Part shown: in pieces, positions 1-10,021 of the stretch
Layout of the letters: every line of letters starts with the position of its first letter
How positions within the stretch are numbered: position 1 is the stretch's first letter
From: Cupriavidus sp. D39
GTDB taxonomy: Bacteria; Pseudomonadota; Gammaproteobacteria; Burkholderiales; Burkholderiaceae
DNA length: 64,000 nucleotides
Direction of reading: 5' to 3'
NCBI RefSeq assembly: GCF_026627925.1
Contig: NZ_JAPNLE010000009.1
Span: 5,084,001 to 5,148,000 of the forward strand
Made by a program: the position numbers and the translations under genes
The notes under the pieces: model-generated
The model's database searches: none
The model's input: the letters and a program-made list of their open reading frames with translations, nothing else
What the model was told of the DNA's origin: nothing

Positions 1-1495
1 ACGGTATGCAGTCCCATCTTGCGCAGGTGCAGGATGCGCTCGCGGATGCCTTCCTTGAGCACGTCCTCCAGCACCACCACGCCGAGGATGGCATTGCCGG
101 AGGCCACCACCAGCGGCGTGGCGCCCTTGCCGCCGATCATCCTGAGCATGGCGTCCAGTCCGGGCGGCACCGTGCCGCCGAGTTTGCCGACGTGGGCCAG
201 GACCGCATCCGGCGCCCCCTTGCGCAGCACGCTCCCATCCGGCAGGTCGATGCCGCTCATGCGGCTCTGCGCCGAGAAGGGCACGATGATGGTGCCATGG
301 GGCGGTGCATTGGCGCTGCGGCCAAGGGCTGCCGTCACGATGCTCTTGCCCTCGGGAGTCTGGTCGCCGGCGGAGGCGAGCGCCGCCAGCCGCTGCAGCT
401 CGGCCTCGGAGCAGGTGGCCACGGGCAGGAACTGGGTGGCGCGGCGATTGCCCACAGTGATGGTGCCGGTCTTGTCGAGCACCACGGTGTCGATATCGCC
501 CGCCACCTCGACCGCCTTGCCGCTCTTGGCGATGATATTGGCGCGCATCGCCCGGTCCATGCCGGCGATGCCGATGGCCGCGAGCAGGGCGCCGATGGTG
601 GTGGGGATCAGGCATACCAGCAGGGCCACCAGGGTCGGGATATCGGTGCCCAGGCTCTTGAGCGGCGTGGCCAGCCCGAGGTACGACGTCATGTACTGCT
701 CGGCGTTCAGGGCCATCGGCCACAGTGGCACCACCACGATCAGGAAGATCAGGGTGAAGGCGGACAGGACCAGCGTCAGCGCGATCTCGTTCGGTGTGCG
801 TTGCCGTACCGCGCCTTCCACCAGGCGGATCATGTGGTCGATGAAGGTGTCGCCCGCGCGCGCGGTGATGCGGATGGTGATTTCGTCGGAGATCACCATG
901 GTGCCCCCGGTCACGCCGGTGCGGTCGCCGCCGAACTCGCGGATCACCGGCGCGGACTCGCCGGTGATGGCGGATTCGTCCACCGCCGCCGCGCCCTCGA
1001 CCACTTCGCCGTCGCTGGGGATGATCTGCCAGGCCTTGACGATCACCAGGTCGCCCGGCACCAGCTTGGTCGATCTGACGGTCTCCACGCGATCGCCCTG
1101 CAGCCGGTAGGCCACCGTGTCGTGGCGCGTACGGCGCATGGATTCTGCCTGTGCCTTGCCGCGCTCCTCGGCGATGGCCGTGGCGAAATTGGCAAACAGC
1201 ACGGTCGCCCACAACCAGCCGTCGAGCGCGACGAAGTAGGTCAGCGGAACCTGGCTCACGGCGTGGCCCAACGCCACTTGCACGGTGTAGAACAGGGTCA
1301 GCAGCGCACCGAGCTCCACCACGAACATCACCGGGTTTTTCCATTGCACGTCCGGCCGCAGCGCCAGCACCGCCTGCCACATGGCGGTGCGCACCAGCGG
1401 CCAGGGAAGAGTTCGTGCGGCATCAGGCTGCGCGACGGCTTCAGCCCGGTGGGCAGGCCGCCAACCGCATCGTGAGGTGTCTTGATGCTAGCCAT
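1..1495 (-). CDS. kdpB: Potassium-transporting P-type ATPase subunit KdpB (partial, frameshifted near N-terminus)
   Basis: This is the catalytic ATPase subunit of the high-affinity KdpFABC K+ pump in the inner membrane. The window cuts the gene just before the expected MVTGDN motif. Visible family features are the actuator TGES motif (AITGESAPVIREFGGD), the membrane stretch leading to IPTTIGALLAAIG, and the phosphorylation motif DKTGT around residue 341. The ATG at 1495 has an AAGGA ribosome site about 9 bases upstream, but its frame runs into nonsense after about 31 codons. One extra base in the three-G run at 1404-1406 (CCC on the coding strand) joins it to the main frame, giving HELFPWPLVRTAMW. 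In the main frame the nearest ATG without this correction is internal, at 1383. The family assignment is certain. Whether the shift is real is doubtful. Confidence 0.9.
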
Positions 1496-1552
1496 GACAG
1501 GGTTCCTTCGATAGAGGCATCACTGCAACACTGCAACCGGGGGCGCTCCTGG

Positions 1553-3363
1553 CTACCCCCGAACGGGATCGGCCCGAGATACTCGGCCAGCGGCCCAAGC
1601 GCTGCTACCGGCAGGAACAGCAGCGCACCCACGATGGCAATGGTGCCCAGCAGCAGCAGGCCGAAGGTCAGGGTGTTGTCGCGCATGGTGCCCAAGGTCG
1701 TCGGCGCCACCTTCTTGCGCCCGAGGAAGACCGCCATGGCGATCGGCGCAATGATCGGCAGGTAACGGCTGAACAGCATCACCAGGCCGGTCGACACGTC
1801 CAGCGGCACGGCCGACGGTGGCGGGGCCGGGTTGGCGTTGGGGCCATAGCTGACAGCCAGTCCATCGAAGGCGGATCCATTGTTGGCCGAGGCCGAGGAG
1901 AACTGGTAGGTGATCTCGGTGAAGGCGTGCGGGCCGGCATTGGGCGCGGCCTTGGGGCCCCAGTCGGTCGCGGAGACGATGCCGGTGGGGCCCAGGATCA
2001 GGATCGGATGGATCAACAGCGCGATCATGGCCAGCTTCATTTCGCGCGCGCCGACCTTGCGTCCCAGGTACTCCGGTGTGCGGCCCACCATCTGTCCCGC
2101 CAGGAACACGCCCACGATCAGGAACAGCAACAGGTTGATCATGCCGACGCCCTTGCCGCCGAACACGCAATTGATCCACATGCCGATCAGCGGCGGGAGC
2201 CCCGCCATCGGATGCAGGCTGTCGTGCTCGGCATTGACAGCGCCGCAGGTCACATCCGTCGTGATGGCGGCAAAGGTCGCGCCGGCGGAAGTGCCAAAGC
2301 GCAGTTCCTTGCCTTCCAGGTTGCCCAGGTGCTGGTCCACCGGCAGTGCGGGCAGCGCCGGTATCGTCAGCATGGCGGGCGAGCCCGCTGCCTTGCCGGG
2401 CATCGGGTAGCTGCGCGCCACCGGATGCGCCGTCAGCGCGGGATTGGGCTGCAAGGCGTCCCAGTAGATCGTCCAGCCGATCAGGCTGACCATCATGGTC
2501 AGCATCACGCCGTAGATCACCACGGCGTGGCGCAGCCGCCCGAGCATGCGGCCGTACATCAGCACGAGCGCGAACGGGAACACCATCATGGCAACGGTGG
2601 TCAGCACATTGCTGGCCGCCGTCGGGTTTTCAAAAGGATGCGCCGCGTTCATGCCATAGAAGCCACCGCCATTGGTGCCGAGCATCTTGATCGGCACCAC
2701 CGCCGCGACCGGGCCGACGATGATGGTCTGCGTCTTGGGCTCGCCATTGTCGGCCGTGCCCATCGCGGCTGGCTCCAGCGTGCTCACCTGGTACGCGCTT
2801 TGGTAGGTCATGGGCGTGCCTTGCTGGATGAAGATCACGCCGCACACCAGCGCCGCCGGCAAGAACATGTAGATCACCACCCGCCACATGTCCACGAAGA
2901 AGTTGCCCAGGGCCGGCTCGCCGCGCAGCGCGCGGATGATGGCTGCCAGCGCGCACAAGCCAACCGCCGCCGACAGGAACATGTTCGGCAGGATGAAGAA
3001 GATCTGGCTGAAGTTGGAGAGGTGCTGGTCGCCCGAGTAGTGCTGCAGGTTGGTATTGGTGATGAACGAGATGACCGTGTTGAAGATGGTCGATGGCGCC
3101 AGCATGCCGCGGCCCATCGGGTTGAGCGGCGTGACGGGCTGCAGCGATAGCACCACGTAGCCATAGACGAACAGCAAGCCGTTGAACACCAGCAAGGCCA
3201 GCGTGTATTGCTTCCAGTCCTGGGGCCCGCTATCGAGGCGCGCTTCGAACCAGCGCAGGCCCGGCAGCGGCCGGTACTTGCCATCCATGATCCACGCCAT
3301 GTAGCGGCTGAGCGGGATCGACACGGCAATGGCGAGGGCCAGGATGAGCAGGGGAGGGTCCAC
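1553..3363 (-). CDS. kdpA: Potassium-transporting ATPase subunit KdpA (C-terminal frameshift)
   Basis: KdpA is the channel-like K+-binding subunit of KdpFABC, with about ten membrane helices. The family selectivity-filter segments are visible, for example NTNLQHYSGD, GTNGGGFYGMNAAHPFENP, and TTDVTCGAVNAEHDSLHPMAG. A GTG at 3363 preceded by GGAG is the likely start (MDPPLLILALAIAV). The ATG at 3411 overlaps kdpF and would add a charged leader. As read, the frame passes the expected end IPFGG and adds about 40 unrelated residues to a TGA at 1441, overlapping kdpB. The G run at 1556-1560 has five bases. Six would end the protein with FGG at the TAG at 1553-1555, giving about 603 residues, which is normal for the family. 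I use that end. Confidence 0.92.
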
Positions 3364-3401
3364 ATAGGTCGCTCCGGGAAGTGACGGCGAATTTCGCCGC
3401 G

Positions 3402-3482
3402 CTAGAACCATTCCGGCCGGATCAGGGCCAGCACCAGGTACACAAAGACGAACAGGGACAAGCCCGCGGCAAGCCAGGTCAT
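3402..3482 (-). CDS. kdpF: Small membrane subunit KdpF
   Basis: This is a 26-residue hydrophobic peptide that starts MTWLAAGLSLFVFVYLVLAL and ends IRPEWF. That is a single transmembrane helix followed by the short charged tail ending in RPE-W-F typical of KdpF, which stabilises the Kdp complex. A GGAG ribosome site lies about 10 bases before the ATG. It sits directly upstream of kdpA, with the kdpA start about 39 bases after its stop. The gene is too short for ordinary ORF callers. Position, length and the tail make the call confident. Confidence 0.88.
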   Translation of the reverse strand: MTWLAAGLSLFVFVYLVLALIRPEWF

Positions 3483-3522
3483 GGTGGGTATCTCCAATGC
3501 AATCGCGCCGCCCCGGCGGCCT

Positions 3523-3618
3523 TCAGATGCGTTCGCAGCCGAGCAGGAACAATCCGCACAGGCCGATGCCGGCAAGGCCCAGCGCGAACAGCAGGGGAAG
3601 CCATAAGAAGAGGTTCAT
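3523..3618 (-). CDS. 31-residue membrane peptide upstream of kdpF
   Basis: This is a short open frame (MNLFLWLPLLFALGLAGIGL, then CGLFLLGCERI) with a good GGAG ribosome site 9 bases before the ATG. It is one hydrophobic helix with a short Cys-Glu-Arg C-terminus. It precedes kdpF by about 40 bases on the same strand, so it is probably the first gene of the kdp transcript. I recall small unnamed membrane ORFs ending in a Cys-(D/E)-Arg motif in the same place in other proteobacterial kdp operons, but I cannot verify that here. No function is assigned. It may be an accessory peptide of the pump. Confidence 0.6.
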   Translation of the reverse strand: MNLFLWLPLLFALGLAGIGLCGLFLLGCERI

Positions 3619-3943
3619 GAGCGTGTGCTCCACGTCGCCTGAAGCGCTGTGCCGGCCCGTCGGAGGCTGATACGGGAGGGCGCGCGATATCTGCATTAGC
3701 TATAGCCGTGCCGGCGGCATCATGCGGTAAAGATGGGCGGGCCCGATGTCAAATTTCCGTAAAACAAAAAAGGCGGCGTGCCGCGGCGCGTTCGCGGGTG
3801 AAGGATGTTTACGAAAAAAATATGCGGCTATCTGTGTCTTTACAGAATCTTTGCGGGATCCGAACTTATATGGAATCGAGATGACCGGCCGATACACGCC
3901 GGTAGCGAAACGATCAAGGATCGAGACAAGGGAAGGGGGCGAC
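3619..3943. other. Divergent intergenic region between the kdp operon and uspA-like gene
   Basis: These 325 bases must carry the promoters of both the kdp transcript (leftward) and the UspA gene (rightward). It is clearly AT-richer than its surroundings between 3745 and 3870, with runs such as AAAACAAAAAA and GAAAAAAATATG. I could not identify a convincing -35/-10 pair or a KdpE-type operator by eye. No gene is supported in it. Confidence 0.5.
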
Positions 3944-4369
3944 ATGCTGAGAGTTCTGGTACCCGTCAACGGCTCCGCGCACGCGCTGGATGCGGTGCGT
4001 CATGCCGCCTTCATGTTCCGGGACCGCTGTGTGTCCGAGGTGGTCCTGCTCAATGTCCAGCCGCCGCTGGAATTCGGTCGCGCCTCGGCCTTCCACTCGC
4101 TGGCCGCGTTGCGCAAGCTGGAGGAGGCGAGCGGGGAGGCTGCGCTGCGCGATGCACGCAGCATCCTGGACGACGCCGGGGCCAGGTATGTTGCGCAGAT
4201 CAAGGTGGGCGACGTGGCGCACACCATTGCGCAGGCCGCGGCCGCGAACGACTGCGATGCCATCGTGATGGGCACGGCCGGGCGCACGGCCGTGGGCGCG
4301 TTGCTGGCGGGACGGCTGACCAACAAGCTGATACGCATGTCGAGCGTGCCGGTGACACTGGTCAAGTAG
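3944..4369 (+). CDS. Universal stress protein, UspA family
   Basis: This is a 141-residue single-domain Usp protein. It opens with the family strand (MLRVLVPVNGS) and ends with the ATP-binding loop, where IVMGTAGRTAVGALLAG followed by VPVTLVK matches the G-2X-G-9X-G-(S/T) region. It is therefore probably a nucleotide-binding cytoplasmic stress protein. The ATG at 3944 follows a GGAAGGGGG ribosome site. An upstream ATG at 3746 in the same frame would add 66 low-quality residues and is not used. It sits between the kdp operon and a large APC permease, a setting that suggests ion or membrane-stress response. Confidence 0.88.
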   Translation: MLRVLVPVNGSAHALDAVRHAAFMFRDRCVSEVVLLNVQPPLEFGRASAFHSLAALRKLEEASGEAALRDARSILDDAGARYVAQIKVGDVAHTIAQAAAANDCDAIVMGTAGRTAVGALLAGRLTNKLIRMSSVPVTLVK

Positions 4370-4389
4370 CTCGCACTCTCACGGCACTC

Positions 4390-6355
4390 TCACGCCACGT
4401 TCATCGGCAGCAGCACCATCTGCTTTCCTTGCAGGTGCAGCCGTGCCTGAAGCTCGGCGGGGGTCTGGTTGTGCAGCCTGGCGGTGAGGAAATTGACGTG
4501 CTGGAAGATCAGCTTGCTGGCAAAGCAGACGCTGTTCGGGTACTCCGCCGTCACGGCATCGACCAGCGTCATGAACTCGAGCACCGGGTTTGTGCCGAAT
4601 GCCGCACGCGAATCGGCCGCCAGGCCGTGGCGCTGGCAATTGGCGACGTAGTAGCGCAGTGACTCGCCAATCGCCTGCTGAAGGTGGTGCAGGGTTTCCT
4701 GGCCCTCGTAGCTCTGCGCATCGACCTCTCCTACGGCCAGGAAGATCATGTTCTTGAAGTGTCCCGGAAACAGGCGCTCGACCCAGAGCAGTGCATGCAT
4801 GCTGGCGCCGCGATGCTTGCCCACCAGTACGATCGCGGTGGGCAATGTGCGGTCGAGCGGCCGCACGCGGCTGGCATCGACCAGCGGCGGGCTGCCGGCG
4901 AACAGGGCATCCGCACGGGCGAGCTCGGTGCGGATGGTCGTGTAGTGCCGCTTGACCAGCACGCACAATGCGATCACCAGGCCCGTTACCAGCACGGTCA
5001 GCCAGCCGCCGGCGGTGAATTTTTCCACCAGCGTGATCACCAGGACCGTAGCGGTGACCGTCAAGCCCAAGAGAGAGGGCGAAGCGCACGATCCAGCGCG
5101 GCTCGCCGCGATGGCGCCACCAGTAGATGCACAGGCCAAGCAGCGACAGGCTGAAGGTCAGGAACACATTGATGCTGTACAGCACCACCAGGACCGCAAC
5201 CTGGCCGTGCGTCCACAGCAGGATCAGCAAACTGGCCACGCCCATGACGATGACGCCGTTCTGCCGCACCAGCCGGGCGGAGAGATCGCGGAAATGCCGC
5301 GGCACCCAGTAGTCCGCTGCCATGTTCGACAGCACCGCCGGGCCGTCCAGGAAGCCGGTCTGCGCGCCCACGAGCAGCAGCCCGGCCTCGGAGGCCAGCA
5401 GCACCGCGAGCAACGCATGGCGGGACCATGCCGAGCCGAAGCCGAGATGGTCGATGATGCGGTCGAAGACCACGGCGTTCAGCGTCTTGCCCTCCACCGG
5501 GGATGCATTCCAAAGCATATACAGCAAGATAATCCCGCCCGCCGTGAAGGCCAGTGAAGTCGCCATGTAGAACATCGTCCACTTGCCGTTCGGCACCCGC
5601 GGCTCGGCCAGCATGTTCACGTTGTTCGAAACTGCCTCCAGCCCGGTGTAGGTACCACCACCCAGCGAGAACGCGCGCATCAGCAGCGCAGCCACCACGA
5701 TCGGCCCCATCGCCTGCGACATCCCGGACGCCTCGCCAATCGCGTTGGGCACGACCGCGCCAAGGTGATCGCCGTGCGCGGCAACGCCATACACGATCAG
5801 CCCGAGATGCAAGACCACGAAGGCCAGGAAGATCGGCATCAGCACCAGGATCGATTCCTTCATGCCGCGGAAATTGAGGCCCGTCATCATGACCACGATC
5901 GCCAGCTCGGTTGCCAGCTTGAGGGGTTGCGCCTCGACCGGCAGCAGGCTGAAGAACGCGTCGACGCCGCTGGCCAGCGAGGTCGCGACGGTGAGCACGT
6001 AGTCGACCAGCAACGCCGCGCCCGACACCAGTCCGGGGCGCGGCCCCAGCAAGGCCGTGGCCACGCGGTAGCCGCCGCCGCCGGTGGGGAACAGCTCGAT
6101 GACCTGGTTGTAGCCGACCGCGATGATGAATACCGTGCTGGCGGTGGCAAGGGCAAGGAAGAGTGCCAGCGGCGTGTGGGTGCCAAGGGCCAGGAATGCC
6201 TCCTCGGGCCCGTAGCACGAGGAGGAAAGCCCGTCGGCGCCCAGCCCCACCCAGGCCAGCACCGGCACCACGGCGATCGCGTGGCGGGTTTCCGGCGCGA
6301 GCGGGTCGAGCGGCTTGCCGGCCAGGTGCCTCCACCACTTCGACAATGCCGCCAT
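4390..6355 (-). CDS. APC-superfamily amino-acid/cation permease (frameshifted)
   Basis: This is a large inner-membrane permease of about 655 residues, with twelve or more hydrophobic segments followed by a soluble C-terminal domain of roughly 170 residues (from RTELARADALF). The N-terminal part resembles APC-family proteins (GADGLSSSCYGPEEAFLALG, LFPTGGGGYRVA, LNFRGMKES). The start at 6355 has an AGGTGG site. The frame breaks at about 5070-5077, in a GA repeat (CT on the coding strand). Upstream it reads WIVRFALSLG, and downstream the correct frame resumes as LLGLTVTATVLVITLVEKF. One CT unit more, or one base fewer, restores it. The substrate is unknown. If the shift is real, the soluble tail is lost. 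Confidence 0.8.
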
Positions 6356-6508
6356 GTTCGCCACCTGGGATGCGATTGGGACGCGATCGGGACGCGATTG
6401 CGGCTGGCGGCGTCGCTGCCCGCGTGCCAGCACCGGGAGCTCGGCGCTCCCATGGAAGTAATGTAGGCGGCGAGCAGGCCGATTCGCAAGCACGGGTTCA
6501 ACGCCGTG

Positions 6509-7984
6509 CTACGACGCCGGCTCGCCCCGCAGCGCGTCGATCACCTGTGCCAGCCGCGCGATCAGCCCGTCGATGGCGCCGGCCGGCACGCCGGCGTAGC
6601 CGAACACGAAGCCGTTGTACTGCGCCAGCGGCGTGCCGGGCAAGCGGTAGGTGCTCAGCGGCCGCACGATCAGTCCTTGCGCGCGGGCCGCGCGGGTGAC
6701 CACGGTATCGGCAAGAGGCAGTTCCAGGCGCGCGGACAGGTGCATGCCGCCAGCGCTGGCCGATACCGTCACGCTGCCGCGCAGGTGGCGCGCCAGTGCA
6801 GCCTCCAGGGCGTCGCGGCGCAATCCGTAGCGCTGGCGCATGCGGCGCAGGTGGCGGGCGAACTGGCCGCTGTCGATGAAGTCGGCCAGTGCGATCTGCT
6901 CGGCCACGTGGCCACGCCGGGTGATCTCGCCAAGCGTGCCGGCGATGGTCTCGGCCAGGTAGCGCGGCACCACCATGAAGCCCAGGCGCAGCGCCGGGAA
7001 CATGGTCTTGCTGAACGTGCCCAGGTAGATCACCGGCGCATCCTCGCTGAGCCCCTGCACGGCCGAGAGCGGCACGCCGCCGCGGCGGAACTCGCTGTCG
7101 TAGTCGTCCTCGACGATCCAGGCGCCGGCGGCGCGGGCATCTTCGATGAGCTTGAGGCGCCGTTCCAGGCTGAGGATGGAGCCCAGCGGATACTGATGGG
7201 ATGGTGTGATGTAGATCAGCCGGGGCGGGGCGTCGCGCCACTGCTCGGGGCGGGGCGCCAGTCCGTCCGCATCCACCGCCACAGGCTCGAGCACGAGCCC
7301 GGCCGACTGGAAGGCGGCCCGCGCGCCGCCGTAGCCGGGATTCTCGATCCAGGCCGTGTCGCCGGCATCGGCCAGGATGCGCGCGCACAGGTCCAGGCTG
7401 GTCTGCGTGCCGTCGGTGATGAAGACCTGGTCCATGTCGCAGCGCACCCCGCGCGAGACCTTCAGGTACTCGGCGATGGCGTGGCGCAGCGCGGGCTGCC
7501 CTTCGACCTTGCCATAGCCAAGATGGCGGGGACCGAGCTGGCGCCAGGCGCGTTCGATGCAGCGCCGCCACGCGGCCAGCGGAAAGCCATCGAGGTCGGG
7601 CACGCCCGGCACGAAAGGCAGCAGGTCGTGCATGCCGTCGGCATCGCGCCGCAGTCCGCGCACGCGCTGCGACAACGCGGCGACGCGCTTGACCGCCCCC
7701 GCGCTGTGGCCGGCTTGCACCAGGCCCACGCGCGCCACTGTGGTGCCGTGCCGCGTCGGCACCACGAAGCCTTCCGCCGCCAGGCTCTCGTAGGCGTAGA
7801 TCACCGAGTTGCGTGCCATGCCGAGCTCCGCCGCCAGCGTGCGCGTGGCGATCAGCTGGCTGCCCTGGGCGATCCTGCCGTCGAGGATGGCGCCGCGCAG
7901 GCATTCGTACAGGAGCCGCTGCTGGGTGAGCTTGCGGCCATCGAGCTGGCGCGTGAAGGTCGAGACCAGCAGGCCGTAGTCCAT
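6509..7984 (-). CDS. MocR/PdxR-type transcriptional regulator (GntR HTH fused to aminotransferase fold)
   Basis: This is a 491-residue protein. Residues of about 20-90 form a GntR winged helix (RTLAAELGMARNSVIYAYESLAAEGFV). The rest is a fold-type I aminotransferase-like domain, with the PLP-lysine region near IYLGTFSKTMFPALRLGF and the Asp region IVEDDYDSEFRRGG. Such proteins bind PLP as effector and regulate adjacent genes. It is divergent from a PNPOx-like gene (8146), which is the expected target. Three TTCCGTG direct repeats lie just upstream of its start, see 7993-8017. The family is certain, but the effector and regulon are inferred. Confidence 0.9.
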   Translation of the reverse strand: MDYGLLVSTFTRQLDGRKLTQQRLLYECLRGAILDGRIAQGSQLIATRTLAAELGMARNSVIYAYESLAAEGFVVPTRHGTTVARVGLVQAGHSAGAVKRVAALSQRVRGLRRDADGMHDLLPFVPGVPDLDGFPLAAWRRCIERAWRQLGPRHLGYGKVEGQPALRHAIAEYLKVSRGVRCDMDQVFITDGTQTSLDLCARILADAGDTAWIENPGYGGARAAFQSAGLVLEPVAVDADGLAPRPEQWRDAPPRLIYITPSHQYPLGSILSLERRLKLIEDARAAGAWIVEDDYDSEFRRGGVPLSAVQGLSEDAPVIYLGTFSKTMFPALRLGFMVVPRYLAETIAGTLGEITRRGHVAEQIALADFIDSGQFARHLRRMRQRYGLRRDALEAALARHLRGSVTVSASAGGMHLSARLELPLADTVVTRAARAQGLIVRPLSTYRLPGTPLAQYNGFVFGYAGVPAGAIDGLIARLAQVIDALRGEPAS

Positions 7985-7992
7985 ATCGTGGT

Positions 7993-8017
7993 TTCCGTGG
8001 GTTCCGTGTTTTCCGTG
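7993..8017. promoter_or_regulatory. Three TTCCGTG direct repeats, candidate MocR-type operator
   Basis: The heptamer TTCCGTG occurs at 7993, 8002 and 8011, with exact 9-base periodicity, immediately upstream of the regulator start and inside the divergent region with the PNPOx-like gene. MocR regulators are known to bind direct repeats in such divergent promoters. The assignment is inference, and chance simple repetition is possible. Confidence 0.35.
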
Positions 8018-8145
8018 GTTCTAAAAACCGTGCGTTCGTTGGGTCTAGCCATGGTGCCACGAAAACCCTATCTTGGCTGCATCGCCGCAACGCGATGCAT
8101 TGCCGTGCGGCAAGCCCACCCCCAACCCCATGACAAGGAGCCACC

Positions 8146-8840
8146 ATGAGCCAGAAACCCATGCCGCCGAGCGAGCGTACCCGCGTGCGGCGCGTTGCCG
8201 AGCGCGGCCATTACGATCGCGCGACCCTGCATGCGATCCTCGACGATGCTTACCTGTGCCACCTGGCCTTCACCGACGATCACGGCACCCACTGCATTCC
8301 CACCGCGTGCTGGCGCGAGGGCGAGCACCTCTACATCCATGGCTCCAATGGCAGCCGCATGCTGAAGCTGGCCGCGACAGGCAGCCAGGTCTGCGTAACC
8401 GTGACGCACCTCGACGGCCTGGTGATGGCGCGATCCGCGTTTCATCATTCGATGAACTACCGCTCGGCGGTGATCTACGGCAGTTTTGAAGTGGTGGGTG
8501 GCGCGGCGAAGGCGGCGGCGATGGATGCCTTCCTGGAGCGCATTGCGGTGGGGCGTTCGGGCGAGGCGAGGCCAGGGGATGCCAATGAGCTGGCGGCGAC
8601 CACGGTGTTGCGCATCGGGCTGGAGGAGGCGGCCACCAAGATCCGCAGCGGCGGGCCCAAGGATGACGAGGCCGATATGGCGTTGCCCGTATGGGCGGGC
8701 GTGCTGCCGCTGAGCCTGCAGGGGCAACGGCCGGTGCCGGATGGCTTGCAGCGCAGCGTGCCGGATTATGTGCGGCACTGGGGGAGGGCGCTTGCGCCGA
8801 GGCGGAGGTGCCGGGCAGGACAGTCGCAGTCGATGCTTGA
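8146..8840 (+). CDS. Pyridoxamine 5'-phosphate oxidase-like flavin-binding protein (probable C-terminal frameshift)
   Basis: This is a split-barrel FMN-binding protein. The fold signature is visible in DDAYLCHLAFTDDHGTHCIPTACWREGEHLYIHGSNGSRML and GLVMARSAFHHSMNYRSAVIYG. It is a relative of PNPOx, not necessarily the biosynthetic enzyme. As read, the frame does not stop after VPDYVRHWG but runs on for nearly 280 Arg/Pro-rich residues to 9636, antisense to suhB, which is implausible. A sixth G in the run at 8780-8784 gives a TGA at 8838-8840 and about 231 residues, close to the family size. It lies divergent from a MocR regulator. The function is probably linked to vitamin B6 or flavin redox, but this is unproven. 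Confidence 0.75.
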
Positions 8841-8854
8841 GCCGGCAGCACGCC

Positions 8855-9160
8855 ATGGCCATCCCTGTGCTTTCACGTCGAGAGGCCATCGCGCTGCTGG
8901 CCGTGGTGGGGCTGCTGTACGGCGGGGTGTTCGGTATCGCGCTGGCTTACCTGGCGCTGACCACGGTGAACCGCGCACTGCCGGCCATGGCGACGTCGCT
9001 CGGCCTGCTGGGGGTGCCGGTGTCCGGCAGCCTGTGTTCGGCCCTGGCGCTGGGCGAGCCGCTTGGGCGGCCGCTGCTGGGCGCGATGGCGATGATCGTG
9101 GGCGGCGTGGCACTCGGCATCTGGCATCCTGCCGGGGCGCCGCCGCGCCCGTTACGCTGA
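8855..9160 (+). pseudogene. C-terminal remnant of an EamA/DMT-family transporter
   Basis: This open frame of 101 residues contains two or three membrane segments (IALLAVVGLLYGGVFGIALAYLAL, then a stretch ending in LGEPLGRPLLGAMAMIVGGVALGI). The pattern ALAYLAL-T-NRALPA followed by a Gly/Pro helix and a GEPL motif matches the last part of the second EamA repeat. A full DMT transporter has ten helices and about 300 residues, so the first two thirds are missing. Upstream sequence holds the PNPOx-like gene, leaving no room for it. It is probably a deletion remnant. Confidence 0.55.
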
Positions 9161-9199
9161 GCGCGGCCAGGCGGCCGCGCTGCGTCGCTGCCGAGGTCC

Positions 9200-10021
9200 T
9201 TAGCGGGCCGGCTTGGCGTTGTCCACCGAGAACGGGGACAGCAGGCGCACCATCTGCGCGAATGCCTTGGGGTTGCCGGCCAGCACTTCACCCTGCTCGA
9301 GCTGGCGCGCTTCGCCCGAGTAGTTGCCCACCAGGCCGCCGGCCTCGGTCACCAGCAGCATGCCGGCGGCCATGTCCCACGGGTGCAGGCCTTGCTCGAA
9401 GAAACCATCGGTGCGGCCGCAGGCCACGTAGGCCAGGTCCAGCGCCGCGGCGCCCGGGCGGCGCAGGCCGGCGCAGCTTCGCGTCATCAGCGCGAACAGT
9501 TCCATGTACTGGTCCAGGCCTTCCATGTCGCGATAGGGGAAGCCGGTGCCGATCAGGCAGTCGGCCAGCTTGTCGCGGCGGGACACACGGATGCGGCGGT
9601 TGTTCAGGAACGCGCCGGCCCCCTTGCTGGCTGTGAAGAGTTCGTCACGCGACGGATCGTAGACGACGGCTTGTGCCGGCACGCCCTTGTGCAACTGGGC
9701 GATGGAAACCGCATACTGCGGGAAGCCATGGATAAAGTTGGTGGTGCCGTCGAGCGGGTCGATGACCCAGACGTATTCGCTGGTGGGTTCTTCGCCCTCG
9801 GCCCAGGACTGGCCGGACTCTTCCGCTAGAATGGCGTGATCCGGGTAGGCCGTGCGGATGATCTCGACGATCGCGGCCTCGGCGGCGCGGTCGACTTCGG
9901 TGACGAAATCGTTGTGCTGCTTGCGGGAGACCTGAACCCGGTCGACGTCCATCGACGCGCGGTTGATGACGGAACCTGCCTTGCGGGCCGCCTTGACGGC
10001 AATATTTAGCATCGGATGCAT
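9200..10021 (-). CDS. suhB: Inositol monophosphatase family protein SuhB
   Basis: This is a 273-residue Mg-dependent phosphatase. The family motifs are complete: [16 protein letters not shown], the metal-binding [17 protein letters not shown] and the C-terminal [17 protein letters not shown]. SuhB hydrolyses inositol-1-phosphate and in E. coli also acts in rRNA antitermination. The start [16 protein letters not shown] at 10021 matches the usual SuhB N-terminus. A longer frame upstream is not used. It is divergent from trmJ, with about 155 bases between them, an arrangement I recall as common in betaproteobacteria. Confidence 0.93.
   Translation of the reverse strand: MHPMLNIAVKAARKAGSVINRASMDVDRVQVSRKQHNDFVTEVDRAAEAAIVEIIRTAYPDHAILAEESGQSWAEGEEPTSEYVWVIDPLDGTTNFIHGFPQYAVSIAQLHKGVPAQAVVYDPSRDELFTASKGAGAFLNNRRIRVSRRDKLADCLIGTGFPYRDMEGLDQYMELFALMTRSCAGLRRPGAAALDLAYVACGRTDGFFEQGLHPWDMAAGMLLVTEAGGLVGNYSGEARQLEQGEVLAGNPKAFAQMVRLLSPFSVDNAKPAR

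Noticed and set aside
3746..3943. N-terminal extension of the UspA protein from ATG 3746
   Set aside because: The extra 66 residues show no homology-like pattern, and a strong ribosome site precedes ATG 3944.
8841..9636. Read-through extension of the PNPOx-like gene to 9636
   Set aside because: The added 265 residues are Arg/Pro/Gly-rich, overlap the transporter remnant and run antisense to suhB. A one-base loss in the G run is a better explanation.
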